Positions 21,060-34,100 of a stretch of DNA of 64,000 bases are shown here, in pieces. The notes beneath the pieces were generated by a model. The model ran no database searches. It was not told where the DNA came from and saw only the letters and a program-made list of their open reading frames with translations. The position numbers and the translations under genes are program-made. Where the stretch lies: positions 813,167,069 to 813,231,068 of the forward strand of contig NC_081414.1 in assembly GCF_030272615.1 (NCBI RefSeq), written 5' to 3'. Each line of letters starts with the position of its first letter. The stretch's first letter is position 1. The DNA comes from Cryptomeria japonica. Its lineage: Eukaryota; Streptophyta; Pinopsida; Cupressales; Cupressaceae.

Positions 21060-21241
21060 TCTTAGCTATCCAACAATGTAATTTATTTCAAATTTTGATT
21101 TCGTTAAGTCTTTCATCTATAATTTCTTTTGTCAGTGTGTCTGTTTTTGACCAAAAACAGACACACTGACAAAAGAAATTATAGATGAAAGACTTAACGA
21201 AATCAAAATTTGAAATAAATTACATTGTTGGATAGCTAAGA
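21060..21241. repeat. Perfect 90-bp inverted repeat with a 2-bp spacer
   Basis: Bases 21060-21149 are the exact reverse complement of 21152-21241; only AC separates the arms. The outer ends read TCTTAGC and GCTAAGA, the centre GTTTTTG-AC-CAAAAAC. I found no mismatch on reading both arms. Symmetry stops at once outside and no target duplication is evident. It would extrude as a cruciform or fold as a 90-bp RNA stem. Confidence 0.95.
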
Positions 21242-22199
21242 TGCACTATTTTGGCTATAGATTTTTACACGTTCGACAAATTTTGAAAAAACTTACATTT
21301 TTAGAAACTAGACTCCATTTTACACAATTTTTTAAAAAAATGATTTTTTATTATTTTTCAATGTTTTTAGGGGGGAGCACGCTCAAATTTCTATTTTTCA
21401 GGATGTGTCCACTTCAAAAATTAGTAAAAAATCATATACTCATTAAAAAAATAGCTGAAAAATCTAGCATAAACTACAAGGTGTTAACATTTTAGGGGGG
21501 CAACAACAGATGCTATGTTATGCTTTTTGCATAAAAATGGGACCACTTTTTCTGGCCCCCCTTTTTGAAGCCCTTAATCTCCACCATTTTCAAAATAAAT
21601 TAGTAGTTTAGAAAGTAGACTCAAAGCACTCTGACTCTTGTTCTTGTTGCATCTTCAAATTTGGAGTGTACTTATGTTCAATTTGTCATTGAAGTTCAGA
21701 CTTTGCTGATTTTAGAAAAAAAGTGGCATCTTAAGACCCCCTTTTGGTACGACAACTTATTGCATATACCCTTGTATATCCTATTCTCATCTCTATTTAA
21801 GAGATGTTTCTCCTTTTACTATTAACTTTGGATATCATTGTACAATGAGCTTCTTGCTCTATCTCTCTCTCTCTCTTTTCTCTTTAGGCTTTGCCTTCAT
21901 TCATAATACATAAGGGGTTTTTTTTGCTTTTCCCCTTTCAAAAGCTCTTGTGTCTTCTCTTCAAGTTTTGGGTGATTTCTCTAAAGTTTCTCTCTACTCT
22001 AACATTACTCCAATCAACATACTTACTTGGATTTATTTTTCATTTTCTTGCTCTTCTATTTCCTTTCAGTTTGTATGATGGTAGGACCTGAATCTCCCTA
22101 GTACAGAGAAGTATATGCCTATTTACATTATCAATATAAGTCTCTTGGCCTTTCATGAAATCAATAGAAAACACTTATACATCAAGCATCAAGACATAC
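21242..22199. other. Unassigned AT-rich region, possible LTR-like promoter
   Basis: No coding sequence recognised. Around 21795 CTATTTAAGAG resembles a TATA region, followed by a CT microsatellite (about 21865-21885). This could be the remains of an LTR belonging to the gypsy relic that starts near 22200, but no LTR ends were found. Confidence 0.3.
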
Positions 22200-23130
22200 A
22201 TTCATTTTTGATACTCTATATAGAAAAGTTCTAGATGGTACTTCGCTTGACTCCCTAAATGCTAAAGAATCACAAACAGCTCTAAAAGAAGTTCATCATG
22301 GGATTTGTGGGGCTAACTCTTTTGGTCCTACATTAGCGAAGAAACTGTTGAGAATAATATATTATTGGCCAACAATGGAGAAGGATGCTTACATGTTCAA
22401 AAATGTAGACAATGCCAGATACATGGAGACCTGATCCATGCACCTGCACAAGACCTTCAACCAATTACATCACCATGATCATTCTCACAGTTGGGACTAG
22501 ATCTTGTGGGAAAGATAAACCCTACCTCCTCCAATGGACACAAGTTCATACTCACAGATACTGAATACTTTAATAAATGGGTCGAGGCAATCCCTGTGAC
22601 TTACACAATAGGAAAACAGATAGCTAAATTCATCTTGAACTATATCATCTACAGATATGGATTCCCCATGTGCATCATTATAGACAATGGGTGACATTTT
22701 AAGAATCAATAAGTGAGTGAACTTTGCGACCAATTCCACATCCAACAATGTTTTGCAACTCCTTACTATCCCCAAAGCAATGGTCAAGTTCAGGCAAGAC
22801 TATACAGTCGCGCGTTTGCAAGAACTAGAACTATTGGATGAAAAATGGCAAAGCACTTTAAATAATTTACAAGGATACCAAAACAAAATGAGACACATCT
22901 ATAACAAAAGAATAAGACCACATTGCTTTGAAGTGGGGGATATAGTCCTTAAGTAGAATCAAAGGAACCTAGCAGAATGAGAAAAACCAAAAAAAATTGA
23001 GCCTAATTGGCTAGGTCCTTTTGTCATAACAAGATTCATTGCAAATGGTGCCTATAACTTGACAACAATGGAGAGAGATCCACTTCCTGATCCTATGAAC
23101 AACATGTACCTTAAACAATATTACATCTAA
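22200..23130 (+). pseudogene. Ty3/gypsy (Tat-like) integrase relic with internal deletion
   Basis: It reads in pieces: zinc-finger region (EVHHGICGANSFGPTLAKKL, with YYWPTMEKDAYMF), core with the first Asp in GLDLVGKINPTSSNGHKF and the second in CIIIDNG, then FHIQQCFATPYYPQSNGQ. Directly afterwards it jumps to RLQELELLDEKW, which in element C lies about 80 residues further on, so the segment with the catalytic Glu is missing. The C-terminal part HCFEVGDIVLK and NWLGPFVITRFIANGAYNLT is recognisable. Stops and frame changes are frequent. The family is close to element C (57259-58383). Confidence 0.82.
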
Positions 23131-23149
23131 GGGATGGGTTAATTTAGTC

Positions 23150-24438
23150 TTTACTTTCTATATTTTGTTAGATGATTTGATCAGACATTTAAATGCTTTA
23201 CTTCTAGAAGAATAACCAAGCAATGTTCCTTCTTCACTTTTCTGATCAAACTTTCCATTTTTGTCATCTTTGTGAACATAGCATCTACTTCCAAAGATTT
23301 TAAAATAGCTTACATTAGGTTTCTTGTCATACCAGATCTCATATGGTGTCTTCATAGTTCCTTTCTTCAGTTGAACTCAATTCAGGGTGTAAACTGCAGT
23401 GCTAATTGCTTCTCTCCGAAATGTTTGAGGTACCCTCTTTTCTATCATCAAGGTTCTTGCACAATCCAAAATTGATCTGTTTCTTCTCTTGGCTATCCCG
23501 TTTTGCTAAGGTGTTCCTGGTGCAGATACTTGCCTCTTTATACCATGATCATTGCAGTATAAGTTAAATTCATCAGAAGTGAATTCTCCTCCTCTATCAG
23601 ATCTAAGACATTTCAATTGTCTTCCTATTTCATTTTCAACTCTTGCCTTGTACCATTTGAACATTTGATAAGCTTCTGATTTTTCTTTTAAAAACATAAC
23701 TGACATCATCCTTGAGTAATCATCCACAAATAATATGAAATATTTATCACCATAATAACTTTGAACTTTCATAGGACCACAAAGATCAGTGTGTACTAGA
23801 TCTAAAATTCCTTTAGAAGTGTAGGACTTACTTGTAAAGCTTTATCTTGTCATCTTACCCATCTGGCATCCTCGACACATAGCATTCTCAAGTTTTTCAA
23901 AACTCGATAGACCTCTTACTCTATGCTTCCTACTTATTTTGATCAGATTATCAAAATTTACATGACAAAACCTTTTATACCATAACCAGGTATCATCTAT
24001 CCTTGCATAAAGACACTTGTTCCAATTTGAGTCAAGATGAAATGTATTACCTTTTTCTTCTGTCTCGGTAGCAGCTAACTTTCCATGTTTGTCATGAACT
24101 TTGACAATTCCTTTCTGAAATTCTATTTGGTATTCTGTATTGTTTAGCTATTCTACACTCAACAAATTGTATTTCAATCCTTCAACCCAGTATACATCAT
24201 CACATTTAGCATTGTCAAGAAGTGTTATAGATCCTTTACCTTTTACCGAACATGGTGCATCATTACCAAATCTTACATAGCCTCCATCATAGTCTTCTAA
24301 TTTAACAAAGTTGTGTTTATCACCTGTCATATGATGTGAGCATCCACTCTCTATGATCCAAAAATCATTATTATTTATGTGAGATATTAGGGCTTTTTCT
24401 TCATAACTTTCCTCATTAGATCCATCTTTAATAGCCAC
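23150..24438 (-). pseudogene. Copia copy 1: protease and integrase fragment, truncated
   Basis: Minus strand, downstream of the gag of copy 1. The protease site reads WIIESGCSHHMTG: Glu replaces the catalytic Asp of the D-S-G triad (codon 24349-24351; copy 2 keeps Asp). Integrase pieces include YFILFVDDYSRMMSVMFLKE, CLRSDRGGEFTSDEFNLYC and the conserved TPYEIWYDKKPNVSYFKIFG. The copy ends at about 23150 in the integrase-RT linker, very near the position where the homologous copy 2 is interrupted by a nested copia, and abuts the gypsy relic. RT and RNase H are missing. Confidence 0.85.
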
Positions 24439-24573
24439 ATAAACAACTTCCTCAGTATCAGTTTCATCAGATTTGTCATTATTGGATTCCTCATCTGCTA
24501 CTAGACATGTCTTTCTATCTCTCCTTCTGAAGTCTTGGTGTCCTCTATATTGGTTATCTTTTTGCCTGTTAGC

Positions 24574-25440
24574 TCAGTATTCTCTCTTTTCACTAGATTC
24601 TTTGTCAAGGCATTTAGAAGCCATATGTCCTATTTTATCACAATTGAAACATTTTAAAGGTAGCTTTCCTTTATACTTACCTTTTCCTCTTGGTAACCTT
24701 GTGGCTAATAATGCTTCAAATTCCTCTCGCTTCTTGATTTTCTCATATAGTTTGTGCACTTTTTCCATGTTCATGCGAAATCTTTCACTTGCTCCACTGT
24801 GATCTCCTTCAAAGTACTTACTCATTCTATCATTGTAATCATCAAATTCACCAATATGAAAAGAACTGAATGCATATTCTACTTTATTTACCGAAGACCC
24901 ACTGTTATCAAAATTACTTAATTCAAATGCATGTAGCTTACCAATAGTAGCATCCAAAGAAACTAGCATGTTAGGTATAGATCTCAATTCATTGATTGCA
25001 GAGACTCGAATAACATAAGCTGGTAGAAGGGTTCTCAACAACTTACTTGTTATATCCTTTTCTTCAATAGTTCCACCTGCTCCTTTAATTTGATTGACAA
25101 TCTCCTTTAGTCTTGTACTGTATTGGTTTATGTTCTCACCTTCATTCATCCTCATGGATTCAAGTTGTCCTCTTAGACTATCTACTTTTTCTCTTCGAAC
25201 ATGTTCATCACCTCCATACATAGATGTGAGCTTAGTCCACATTGCTTTTGCATCATTGCAGCCTTCTAGATCATTAAACTTTGAGTCGGTCAATGTTGAT
25301 GTTATTTCAATCATAGCTTGAATATGTTCTTGCTTTCCCTTAATCTCTTCCAAGGTCATAGGGTTGGTGCTCGGTGCAATGTAATCATTCTCTAGATAAT
25401 ATGTTGCATATTCTCCAATTCTTGATAAATGTAGCTTCAT
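24574..25440 (-). pseudogene. Copia copy 1 gag
   Basis: 288 codons from an internal ATG; the frame stays open upstream to about 25515, so the true start may lie earlier. It carries a copia gag domain (WTKLTSMYGGDEHVRREKVD, SLRGQLESMRMNEGENINQY) and a C-terminal CCHC zinc knuckle (CFNCDKIGHMASKC). It is nearly identical to copy 2 gag at 38235-39101: two amino-acid differences noticed. It binds RNA and forms the particle in this family. The coding frame is intact, but the element has lost its pol end. Confidence 0.88.
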
Positions 25441-25551
25441 CCTTTTCTGCCATGTGGAGAAACTTGACTTGTTTAGCTTCAGTGCATCCCTTTTATACGT
25501 CTTCGAATCTTTACCTCAAGCACCTTTAAACTTTTTCTTCCAGAGTCCTTA

Positions 25552-25563
25552 GCTCTGATACCA
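25552..25563 (-). other. Primer binding site of copia copy 1 (tRNA-Met type)
   Basis: GCTCTGATACCA on + is TGGTATCAGAGC on -, two bases from the LTR end at 25566. Confidence 0.9.
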
Positions 25564-25565
25564 AT

Positions 25566-27059
25566 TGTTATTATGGATACTTAATGTAAAGTACAGATGC
25601 CAATAGCTAACAAGATGAGAGGGGGGGGTGAATCATACAAACTTAAACTTTCATAAAATCAACAGATTCAACCTCAGTAACTTATACTTTAGCAACTTAA
25701 CCAAAAACTGTTAAACATGCAAACTTAAGAACACATAATCATAACAACACTCATAACACCAGATTTAACGTGGAAACCCAAATAGGGAAAAACCACTATG
25801 GGATTTTGGACCCACTAAGAAATATACTCTTCTAGAGTATGATCGGTTAAAAGCAAATCCTGTTAAAGATTACAAACACATTGCTAGATGTGACCCAGTT
25901 AAGGGATTTCCCTCAGATCTGTTAGGATCTTCACTTTGTTAGAAGTGACCTTGTTAAAGGATTTCAAACACTCTCTTAGAATGTTACCTTGCTAGAGGGT
26001 TTACATATAAGACTGTTAAGTCCACTCGGTTAAGAGATTTTCTGTCACTTACAAAATAACAGTAATAAAATCTATCTGCAACTTCACATCTAAAATGCTA
26101 AAGCAGATTCTTATTTTCTCTAAACAATCTAGTCATAGGGCTTATCTTGTCACTCTGTTGGGCTCTCTACTCTGTTATTCAAATAGTTCTTCAAGCTTCT
26201 CTGCTCGGTAATCACCATGTAGCATCCCTATGCATACACTTGCCCGCATACATTTTTTATCAACAATTCCTTATTTATAAACAATTACTAACCGCTAAAT
26301 CTCCTTGATCACATTTCCCATGATCAATTTTAGCCATCAGATCTTCAAACTTGACTAGGTTCAATGTATCCTTTCAATCTAAAAATGTTTTACCTTACCT
26401 CGGGACTTGCATTCCCATCTTGGAACTTGCATAAGGTTATTTCAGTTCAATCTATGCTATAGATCTTCCTGCTAATTTTCCTTTGCCATAGATCCTTAAC
26501 AAACTTCATACACGGCATACCAATCATTTATACATCTCCAGCTGATCATTGTCTTTCATTAAATAATGCTTTTATCCATCCCATGCGCACTGTCATAACT
26601 TGGTTGCATCTCGGTAACTACTAAACTTTACTTGGTAGACATTTCGCCTTCATTAACCAATATCAATAACCTTAGGGTTTACCGACTAGGTTCCTTGCTC
26701 GGTTGCATAGTATAGTATTAACCTTACAATCAACAACATATGGAGGATATCAAAACAATCTAAACATCATGAGCTCATCATTGTCTAACTCGGTAATAGT
26801 TGCCCATTGAATAACTTATTCCTCTCTTTATTCATCACATTCTTTCTGTGTCTTTTACCGACATCTTAATTCTCTTCTAATCAATCTTCTCAAGATATGG
26901 CAACATCATACTGAATTAGATAATCAATTTCTTGACATCAATGACAAAATAATGTTATAAAAATAGTTATCATCCTTCTTCAGTTATATCAATAATCTTC
27001 AACAACCTTCTCAATATCCTTATTGAATATCAACAATCTTTCTTACTGTAATGCTAACA
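25566..27059 (-). repeat. Shared copia LTR (3' LTR of copy 2, 5' LTR of copy 1)
   Basis: 1,494 bp. On the minus strand it starts TGTTAGCATTACAGTAAG and ends CATAATAACA. It has the primer site of copy 1 on its left and the PPT of copy 2 on its right, so one LTR serves two internals. It includes the AGAGGGGGGGGTGAATCA segment (about 25618) seen in related copia LTRs. Confidence 0.88.
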
Positions 27060-27073
27060 ATCTCCCCCTTTGG
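27060..27073 (-). other. Polypurine tract of copia copy 2
   Basis: CCAAAGGGGGAGAT on -, directly before LTR start TGTTAGC. A near copy, AAAGGGGGAGA, lies upstream in the element at 27341-27351. Confidence 0.85.
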
Positions 27074-27566
27074 CATTGATGGCAAAACCAACAATTAAAT
27101 GGTAATACCAACAAGATATTCAAATTGATTCAGATTCAAATTATCGTTAGACTTCTCCTATTATCCTTCATCTGTTGTCTTCTAAAGTCTTCTCCATTTT
27201 CAATAGGTTTCTGAATTGTTGACTTACATTTAGTCTTCTCCATTTTGCAATCTACTCCCCCTGTCATTAGTCTTCTGTTATTTCCATCATTCAGGGCTTT
27301 ATCATGCAGTCAACCATTTAGTCTTGCAACCATTTAGTCTTCTCCCCCTTTGACAACAATGCCAAGAAGTAAAAGAACTAAATCATGATTCCTTCCTCTG
27401 TGAAGTGATTTGCCTTGCTGTGTAACATCTCAGTCTCGGTCAGATCAACTTGTCTCTATTCATTTTTTAGCACACCTTTAGGTGACCTCCTAAAGTGCGT
27501 AAATCAGCATCAATCCACAAATAATATTCTGTAGATTCATTGAATTTATGCTTTCACCGAACTCGG

Positions 27567-29409
27567 TCAATGAGTAGAAGATAGGGGTACGACCCCTAAC
27601 TTGCTTCTGAGATACTCAAAAGTGTCCCTTGGCAGTGGCTTTGTGAAGATGTCTGCTAATTGCTTTTTTGAACTGATATATTCCAGCACAACTTTCTTGT
27701 CTTGAACTTCTTCTCTGAGATAGTGATACTTTATAGATATATGCTTTCTCTTAGAATGCATCACTGGATTCTTTGAAATGTTAATGGCACTAGTATTATC
27801 ACAAAATATAGTTGCTAGCTCAGTAACTTTCTCATTTATACCTTCCAACAGTTGTTTGATCCATGCTATATTGGTACAATTCAATGTTGCAGCAGCATAT
27901 TCAGCTTCTACTGTAGATTGAGAAATACATCCTTGTTTCTTGCTAAGCCAACTTACTAGTCTTTCTCCCAAAAAGAAAGCTCCACCACTTGTGTTTTTCA
28001 TGTCATCTATGTTGCCTGCGCAATCAGCATCAGTATAAACTTTTAAATCAAAATTATTTCTCTTTCCATATACTAAGCCATAATCTTCAGTGCCTCTCAG
28101 GTATCTAAAAAATTCTCTTGATTGTTGTCATATGAGTTTCCTTGGGATCTACAGATAATCTTGCTACAATACCTATTGCATGTGCTATATCTGGTCTACT
28201 ATGCACAACATATTGCAATTTTCCAATCATAGATTGGTAAAGTGTCTCATCAACAGATACAGATTCATCATTCTTTGATAATGTACAGTTAGTAGTCATA
28301 GGAGTACTTACTAGTTTAGAATCTTCCATTCCAAATTTCTTCAAGATTTCCTTTATGTACTTGGATTGAGTAATGAAAATCTTATCTTTCATTTCCAATA
28401 TCTGTAAACCTATAAAATACTTTATCTCACTGATTAGTGACATCTCAAATTCTTTGCACATTTCATTTCCAAAATTATTGCATAAGGAGTCATTTCCACA
28501 AAATATAATGTCATCAACAAATATGGCTAAGATCAATATTCCATTGTCCTCATCTGTCTTCATGTACATATTGTTGTTTTCACTTGTCCTTATAAAACCA
28601 ATCTTGATTAAATAAGAGTGCAATCTTTCATACGATGCTCTAGGTGCTTGTTTTAGACCATATAAAGCTTTGTTCAGTTTGCATACCTGATCTATACTCT
28701 TGTCTTCAACAAATTCTTCGAGTTGTTCAATGAAAAGTTCTTCTTCTAGTATACCATTCAAAAATGCAGATTTAACATCCATTTGATATACCTTGAAATT
28801 TTTGAAAGCAGCATATGCCAACAATGTTCTTACTCCCTCAAGGCTAGCCATAGGTGCAAAAGTTTCACCATAATATATTCCTTCTTCTTGAGCATAACCT
28901 TTGTAAACTAGTCTTGTTTTGTTGCGAATGAGCTCACCTTTTTTATTTAGCTTGTTTCTAAAAATCCACTTGGTACCGATTACATTTTTGTCATTTGGTC
29001 TTGGGATTAGTGTCCATGTGTCATTCTTCTTGATTTGATCAATCTCTTATGTCATAGCATTTACCCAATCTTCACTGTTAAATGCCTCTTTCACTATTGT
29101 CGATTCAAATTCAGAAATTAGACATGTGTTTTGTCTCAGTTTGTTTCTTGTCATCAATGGATCATCTTTATCTCCTATAATCTGACTTGATGCATGATGT
29201 CTTCTGACATATTTGGCTAATATAGACTTGGTAGGTTCTGTATGATCTTCTTCATCACTCTATAACTGGATATTATCTTCATTTTCTTTAGCAGCTTTCT
29301 CGATAGGACTTCTCAGTTGAACATAAACAAATTCTTCATAATCTTCTGGTTCTTTGGAATTTCCTTCATCATTTCTTTCTGAAAATTCATCAATTTTCAC
29401 ATTTGCACT
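27567..29409 (-). pseudogene. Copia copy 2 reverse transcriptase and RNase H
   Basis: RT begins near 29404 after the linker, passes an in-frame stop near 29049 (AMT-stop-EIDQIKKNDTW) and NVIGTKWIFRNKLNKKGEL, then a long open part with FKVYQMDVKSAFLNGILEEE, LNKALYGLKQAPRASYERL and the active site AIFVDDIIF (FVDD). It continues with IKYFIGLQI and GKLQYVVHSRPDIAHAIGIV. A frame change near 28110 separates the RNase H part: NTSGGAFFLGERLVSWLSKK, STVEAEYAAA, FCDNTSAINISKN and KQLADIFTKPLP, stop at 27567. The 5' part of this gene (integrase, gag) lies at 36816-39101, beyond the nested element. Confidence 0.9.
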
Positions 29410-30938
29410 TGATAACTTAATGATGAGCGAATAGTACCAAACCGGTATTGAGAGGGGGGGTGAATCAATACAGACAAAAATACAGTCCAAAACTGGTTTG
29501 ACAGTAAACACTTCAAATGACTGGCAAACAATGACACCGGTTTGAAACAGAGTGCAAGCGGTAAAGCTAAGAATGTCTGAGACAAGCATTAACCGGTTAC
29601 TCACTTAGCTTTTCACTCAACTCGAGAATACACTACCCTTTCACCCTTATGCATAAACAGGTAATCTATCATCAAATCATAATAACAGCTAGTTCAACAT
29701 GTTTTATTGATAGGCATAAAATACAAAACCATCATATGCTTTATAGACAATAGAAAAGCATCACAAGATAAAAGCATCACACATGACACACATATTTTTC
29801 ATGTGGAAACCCAACTAGGAAAAACCATGGTGGGGATGAATACCCACAAGCTATTTTTGAACTCTTTAGAAGTCCACTCTGTTAGGAGCCTTGTTCGGTT
29901 AGAGACATTACAAAAGGTTCTGCTAGGAATCGATCCTGTTAGAGATCACCTGGTTAAGGGATGGCTACAATACCCGGTTAAGGGTTAAACCTTGTTAAAG
30001 GTTACCTTGTTAGAGGATTTCAAGAACTCAATAGCTAAAGGATTCCAAACTCAGTAGCTTTGAGTTACCCCGTTAAAGTATTTTCAGCAAGCCGGTTAAG
30101 GCTACCCTGTTAAGGGATTTTCCAACTATTGAGGTGGTTAGAGATCAACAGGTATTACAATGATCTGGAAACAACACTCAATGCCAATGCAGATCTGCTT
30201 AAGCTCCTCTTCACCTTCTACACTTACACTCTGCAAGTATCACTTCTCTCCTTTTGGTCTAGCAAGAATCACGTATCCCTTCTCTTGGATACACACATAA
30301 ATTTTGTCAACAACCTCAGAAAGAGACACAACATCGACCTTATAGGAAACTAGATAGGTTGGTAGCATAAACCCTAAACCCTAAACCTGTTAGGTTAAGG
30401 AATTCAAATGGTTCAATCCTGACCATTGAGCACACTGCATTAAATGCAGCAAATCTTGATCCAAACTCAAGACATTCTCCATTGTCCATTTCCACCAATT
30501 TTATGGTGGCTGATAACCCATCACATGCTATCACTATTTTATAGACTTCACACATTCCCAAGGTAGATAGGAACAATCTCCCTCATGCAAGATCCTTCAT
30601 GCACATAGGCTTATGTGGCAACTCGATCTGTTCTTCTTTACAATGCTAACTCATCACACAATATCATCGATTGAGCCACACAGGCTTGAAGCACATCAAC
30701 CGGAAACCCTAAAGTTGAGACTACCAACCGGTAGTCATACAATACTTCCATATGCCAGTTCCCATAAATATATGTCGGTTCATCATGAACAAGCACACCG
30801 CTTCACTTTGGAACAAATGCCAGTTCACAGTGTTATACCGGTTCTCACATATGCCGGTTCACACCTCTTCATCATATTGACATCAATGACAACATACAAT
30901 GTCATTATTTCCTCATACCGCTTCACATAATGCCAACA
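29410..30938 (-). repeat. 3' LTR of inner copia
   Basis: 1,529 bp; on - it starts TGTTGGCATTATGTG after the PPT and ends TAAGTTATCA. It contains CCCTAAACCCTAAACC (about 30372), a short telomere-like run within the LTR. Confidence 0.88.
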
Positions 30939-30952
30939 ATCTCCCCCTTTGG
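30939..30952 (-). other. Polypurine tract of inner copia
   Basis: CCAAAGGGGGAGAT on -, directly before the LTR. A second similar purine tract, AAAGGGGGAGA, lies about 70 bp upstream in the element (31020-31030). Confidence 0.88.
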
Positions 30953-31165
30953 TATTGATGGCAATATACAAAGATATCTCTCCGCTTCACATCTTCTCCC
31001 CCAATTTCTGCAGATATCTTCTCCCCCTTTGACAACAATGCCAAAGTGGACGCACAAGCTACCCTGTTCCATTATGGTGCTCCTCCTGAGGAGTAGCATC
31101 CTTCAACACATCAATCCAAAATAAATTTGACTATGCAATACATGATTGATGTGGAGCATATGCTT

Positions 31166-34100
31166 TTAATTCACCTCCTGAAGGGGCAGTACCCCTAATT
31201 CACCTCTTAAGTATATGAATGTAGTCTTTGGGAGAGGCTTGGTGTATATGTCTGCTAACTGCTCCTTACTAGAAACATGCTCCAATGCAATCTCTTTGTT
31301 CTAAACCTTTTCCCTCAAGAAATGATACTTAAGCTCAAAGTGCTTGGTTCTAGAATGTAAAACCAGATTCTTGGAGATATCAATTGCACTAGTGTTGTCA
31401 CAAAATATACTTACCGGTTCGGATACAGGAACTTTGAAGCCATTCAATACATGCTTCATCCAAATTGTCTGAGTGCAGTTCATGAAGGCTGCAACATACT
31501 CCACTTCCACTGTAGACTGAGATAGAACTCTTATTTTTACTCATCCATGAGACCAGTCTACCACCAAGGAAGAATGCACCACCGGTTGTGTTCTTCCAGT
31601 CATCTACATTACCAGCCCAATCAACATCTATGAACACTTTCAGGTTAAAATCATTGTTGTATGGATACCATAACCCATAGTCAATAGTTCCTTTCAGATA
31701 CCTAAGAATCTGCTTGACTGTAACCAAGTGGGATTCTCATGGACTTTCTGGAATCTTGCAGTAATGCCAACTGCATGTGCAATATCCAATCTGCTATGGA
31801 CTACATAATGCATCTTACCAATCATTGATCGATATTCCTTCTCATCAACCAATGCAGAGTCGTCCTCTTTGGATAGTTTACAACCGGTCACCACAGGTGT
31901 ACCAACTAGTTTGCTATCTTCCATGCCAAAGGTCTTCAACACCTCTTTGACATACTTGGACTAAGTGATAAAGATTCCATCCTTCATTTGTTGGATCTGT
32001 AGTCCAATGAAGAACTTAATCTCCCCTATGAGTGACATCTCAAACTCTTTCTTCATCTCATCTGCAAATTCATGACTCATCTTGTCATCTCTAATAAAGA
32101 TAATGTCATCAAAAAATACCTCACAGCTTAGGATCTGATCTCCTTCAGACTTCAAGTAGATATTGATATCTTCACTTGTTCTCTCAAATCCATACCATGC
32201 TCTAGGTGCCTACTTTAGCCCATATAAGGCTTTATGTAGCCTACATACCATGTCACTATCTTCAAATAGGGCAAACCTATCTGGTTGCTCTATATACACC
32301 TTCTCTTCAAGTACAACATTTAGGAATGCAGATTTTACATCCATTTGATATACTTTGAAGCCTTTTAAAGTTGCATATTCAAGAAGCATACGAACTCCTT
32401 CCAATCTGGCTACAGGAGCAAAGGTTTCTCCATAGTCTTCTCCTTCTTCTTGAGCATATCCTTTGCATACCAATCTGGCTTTGTTTCTAATCAATGTGCC
32501 ATCCTCATTCAGCTTATTTTTGAAAACCCATTTGGTACCAATGACATTTTTATGCTCAGGTCTGGGTACCAAAGACCATGTACCATTTTACTCTATCTGG
32601 TCAAGTTCCTCTTCCATTGCCTTGATCCAGTCTTCATCTTTATGTGCCTCTTTAAATGATTTAGGCTCAAATTTAGAGATCATACATGAGTTTTCTCTGA
32701 CCATTCTTCTTGTAAGGATTCCTACATCCTTATCTCCTATGATCTGATTAGGATCATGATTCAGCTTGACAAATTGAGGAATGGTCTTGATGGATTCCTC
32801 TTGCTTTTCTTCTTCATCCTCATCTCCACCAGTATTAGCATCTACATTTGTCGGTGTAGGAACACTATTACTGGTACTCAGTTGACTAACAATCAGTTCC
32901 CAGAAGGTTGCAACTGGTTCATCTACGGCTTGTTCACTACCAGTTTCCTCAGTTTTCTCAGAAGTTTCATCAACTCTTACATTGATGTTTTCCATAATTC
33001 TGTGAGTCCTATTGTTGAAACACTTAAGAGCTTTGCTCTTGGTGGAATATCCAAGGAATATTCCCTCATCACATTTCGCATCAAATTTTCTCTGGTGTTC
33101 ACTCCTCTTGATGTAACATTTGCTACCAAACACTCTAAAGTAGCTAACCATAGGTGTCTTCCCAGTCCAATACTCATAAGGAGTTTTATCCTTACCTTTC
33201 TTGATGAGTACCTGGTTCATTGTGTAGACTGCAGTGCTCACCGCTTCTCTCCAAAAGGTGTGAGCTACCTTTCCTTGAATCAACATGGTTCTAGCTGCTT
33301 CAACCACAGTCTGGTTATTCCTTTCTGCTAGGCCATTCTGGTGTGGAGTCCGGGGGGCGGACAATTGCCTCTTGATGCCATGTTCTTCACAGTACTTGTT
33401 GAATTCACCGGAAGTGAATTCCCCTCCTTGATCAGTTCTCAGGCACTTGATCCTTTTACCGCTTTTCTTCTCCACTAAAGCTATGAAAGCTTTGAACTTT
33501 ACAAAGGCTTCAGACTTGTCTTTCAAGAATGTGACCCACATCATTCTTGAGCAATCATCAGTGAGAATAATGAAGTACCTATCACCCTGCACACTTCTAG
33601 TTTTCATAGGACCACACAAATCAGTATGCACAAGATCAAGCAAGTTGTCAACAGTGAAAGATTTACCTTTAAATGTTGAGGAAGACATTTTCCCCAATTG
33701 ACACTCTCTACACAAGGTATTATCTAGTTTGCTTAGCACCGGCAACCCTCTAACTGCCTTGATCTTACTAGCTTTCACAATGTTATCAAAGTTTACATGG
33801 CAGAGTCTCCTATGCCATATCCAGCTATCATCAAATTTTGCCATAAGCCATGTACTTATATTTGCATTCAGATGAAATAGGTTACCTTTGGTCTGCATGC
33901 TGATGGCCACCAATTCACCATTCTTTCCTTTGATTTTGCAAATTCCATTCTTGGATTTCAAAGTGAGGCTACTGTCATTCAGCTGGGCAACACTCAGAAG
34001 GTTGTGTCTGAGACCATCAACCCAATACACATTGTCAGCACTACTATTTCCATTCAGAGAGATGGACCCTTTGCCTTTGACCATGCATGGTGCATCATTG

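Noticed and set aside
21865..21890. CT microsatellite
   Set aside because: Short simple repeat, no further significance seen.
24473..24802. 109-codon frame on + repeated identically at 38134-38463
   Set aside because: Antisense shadow of the copia gag; identical only because the gag copies are nearly identical.
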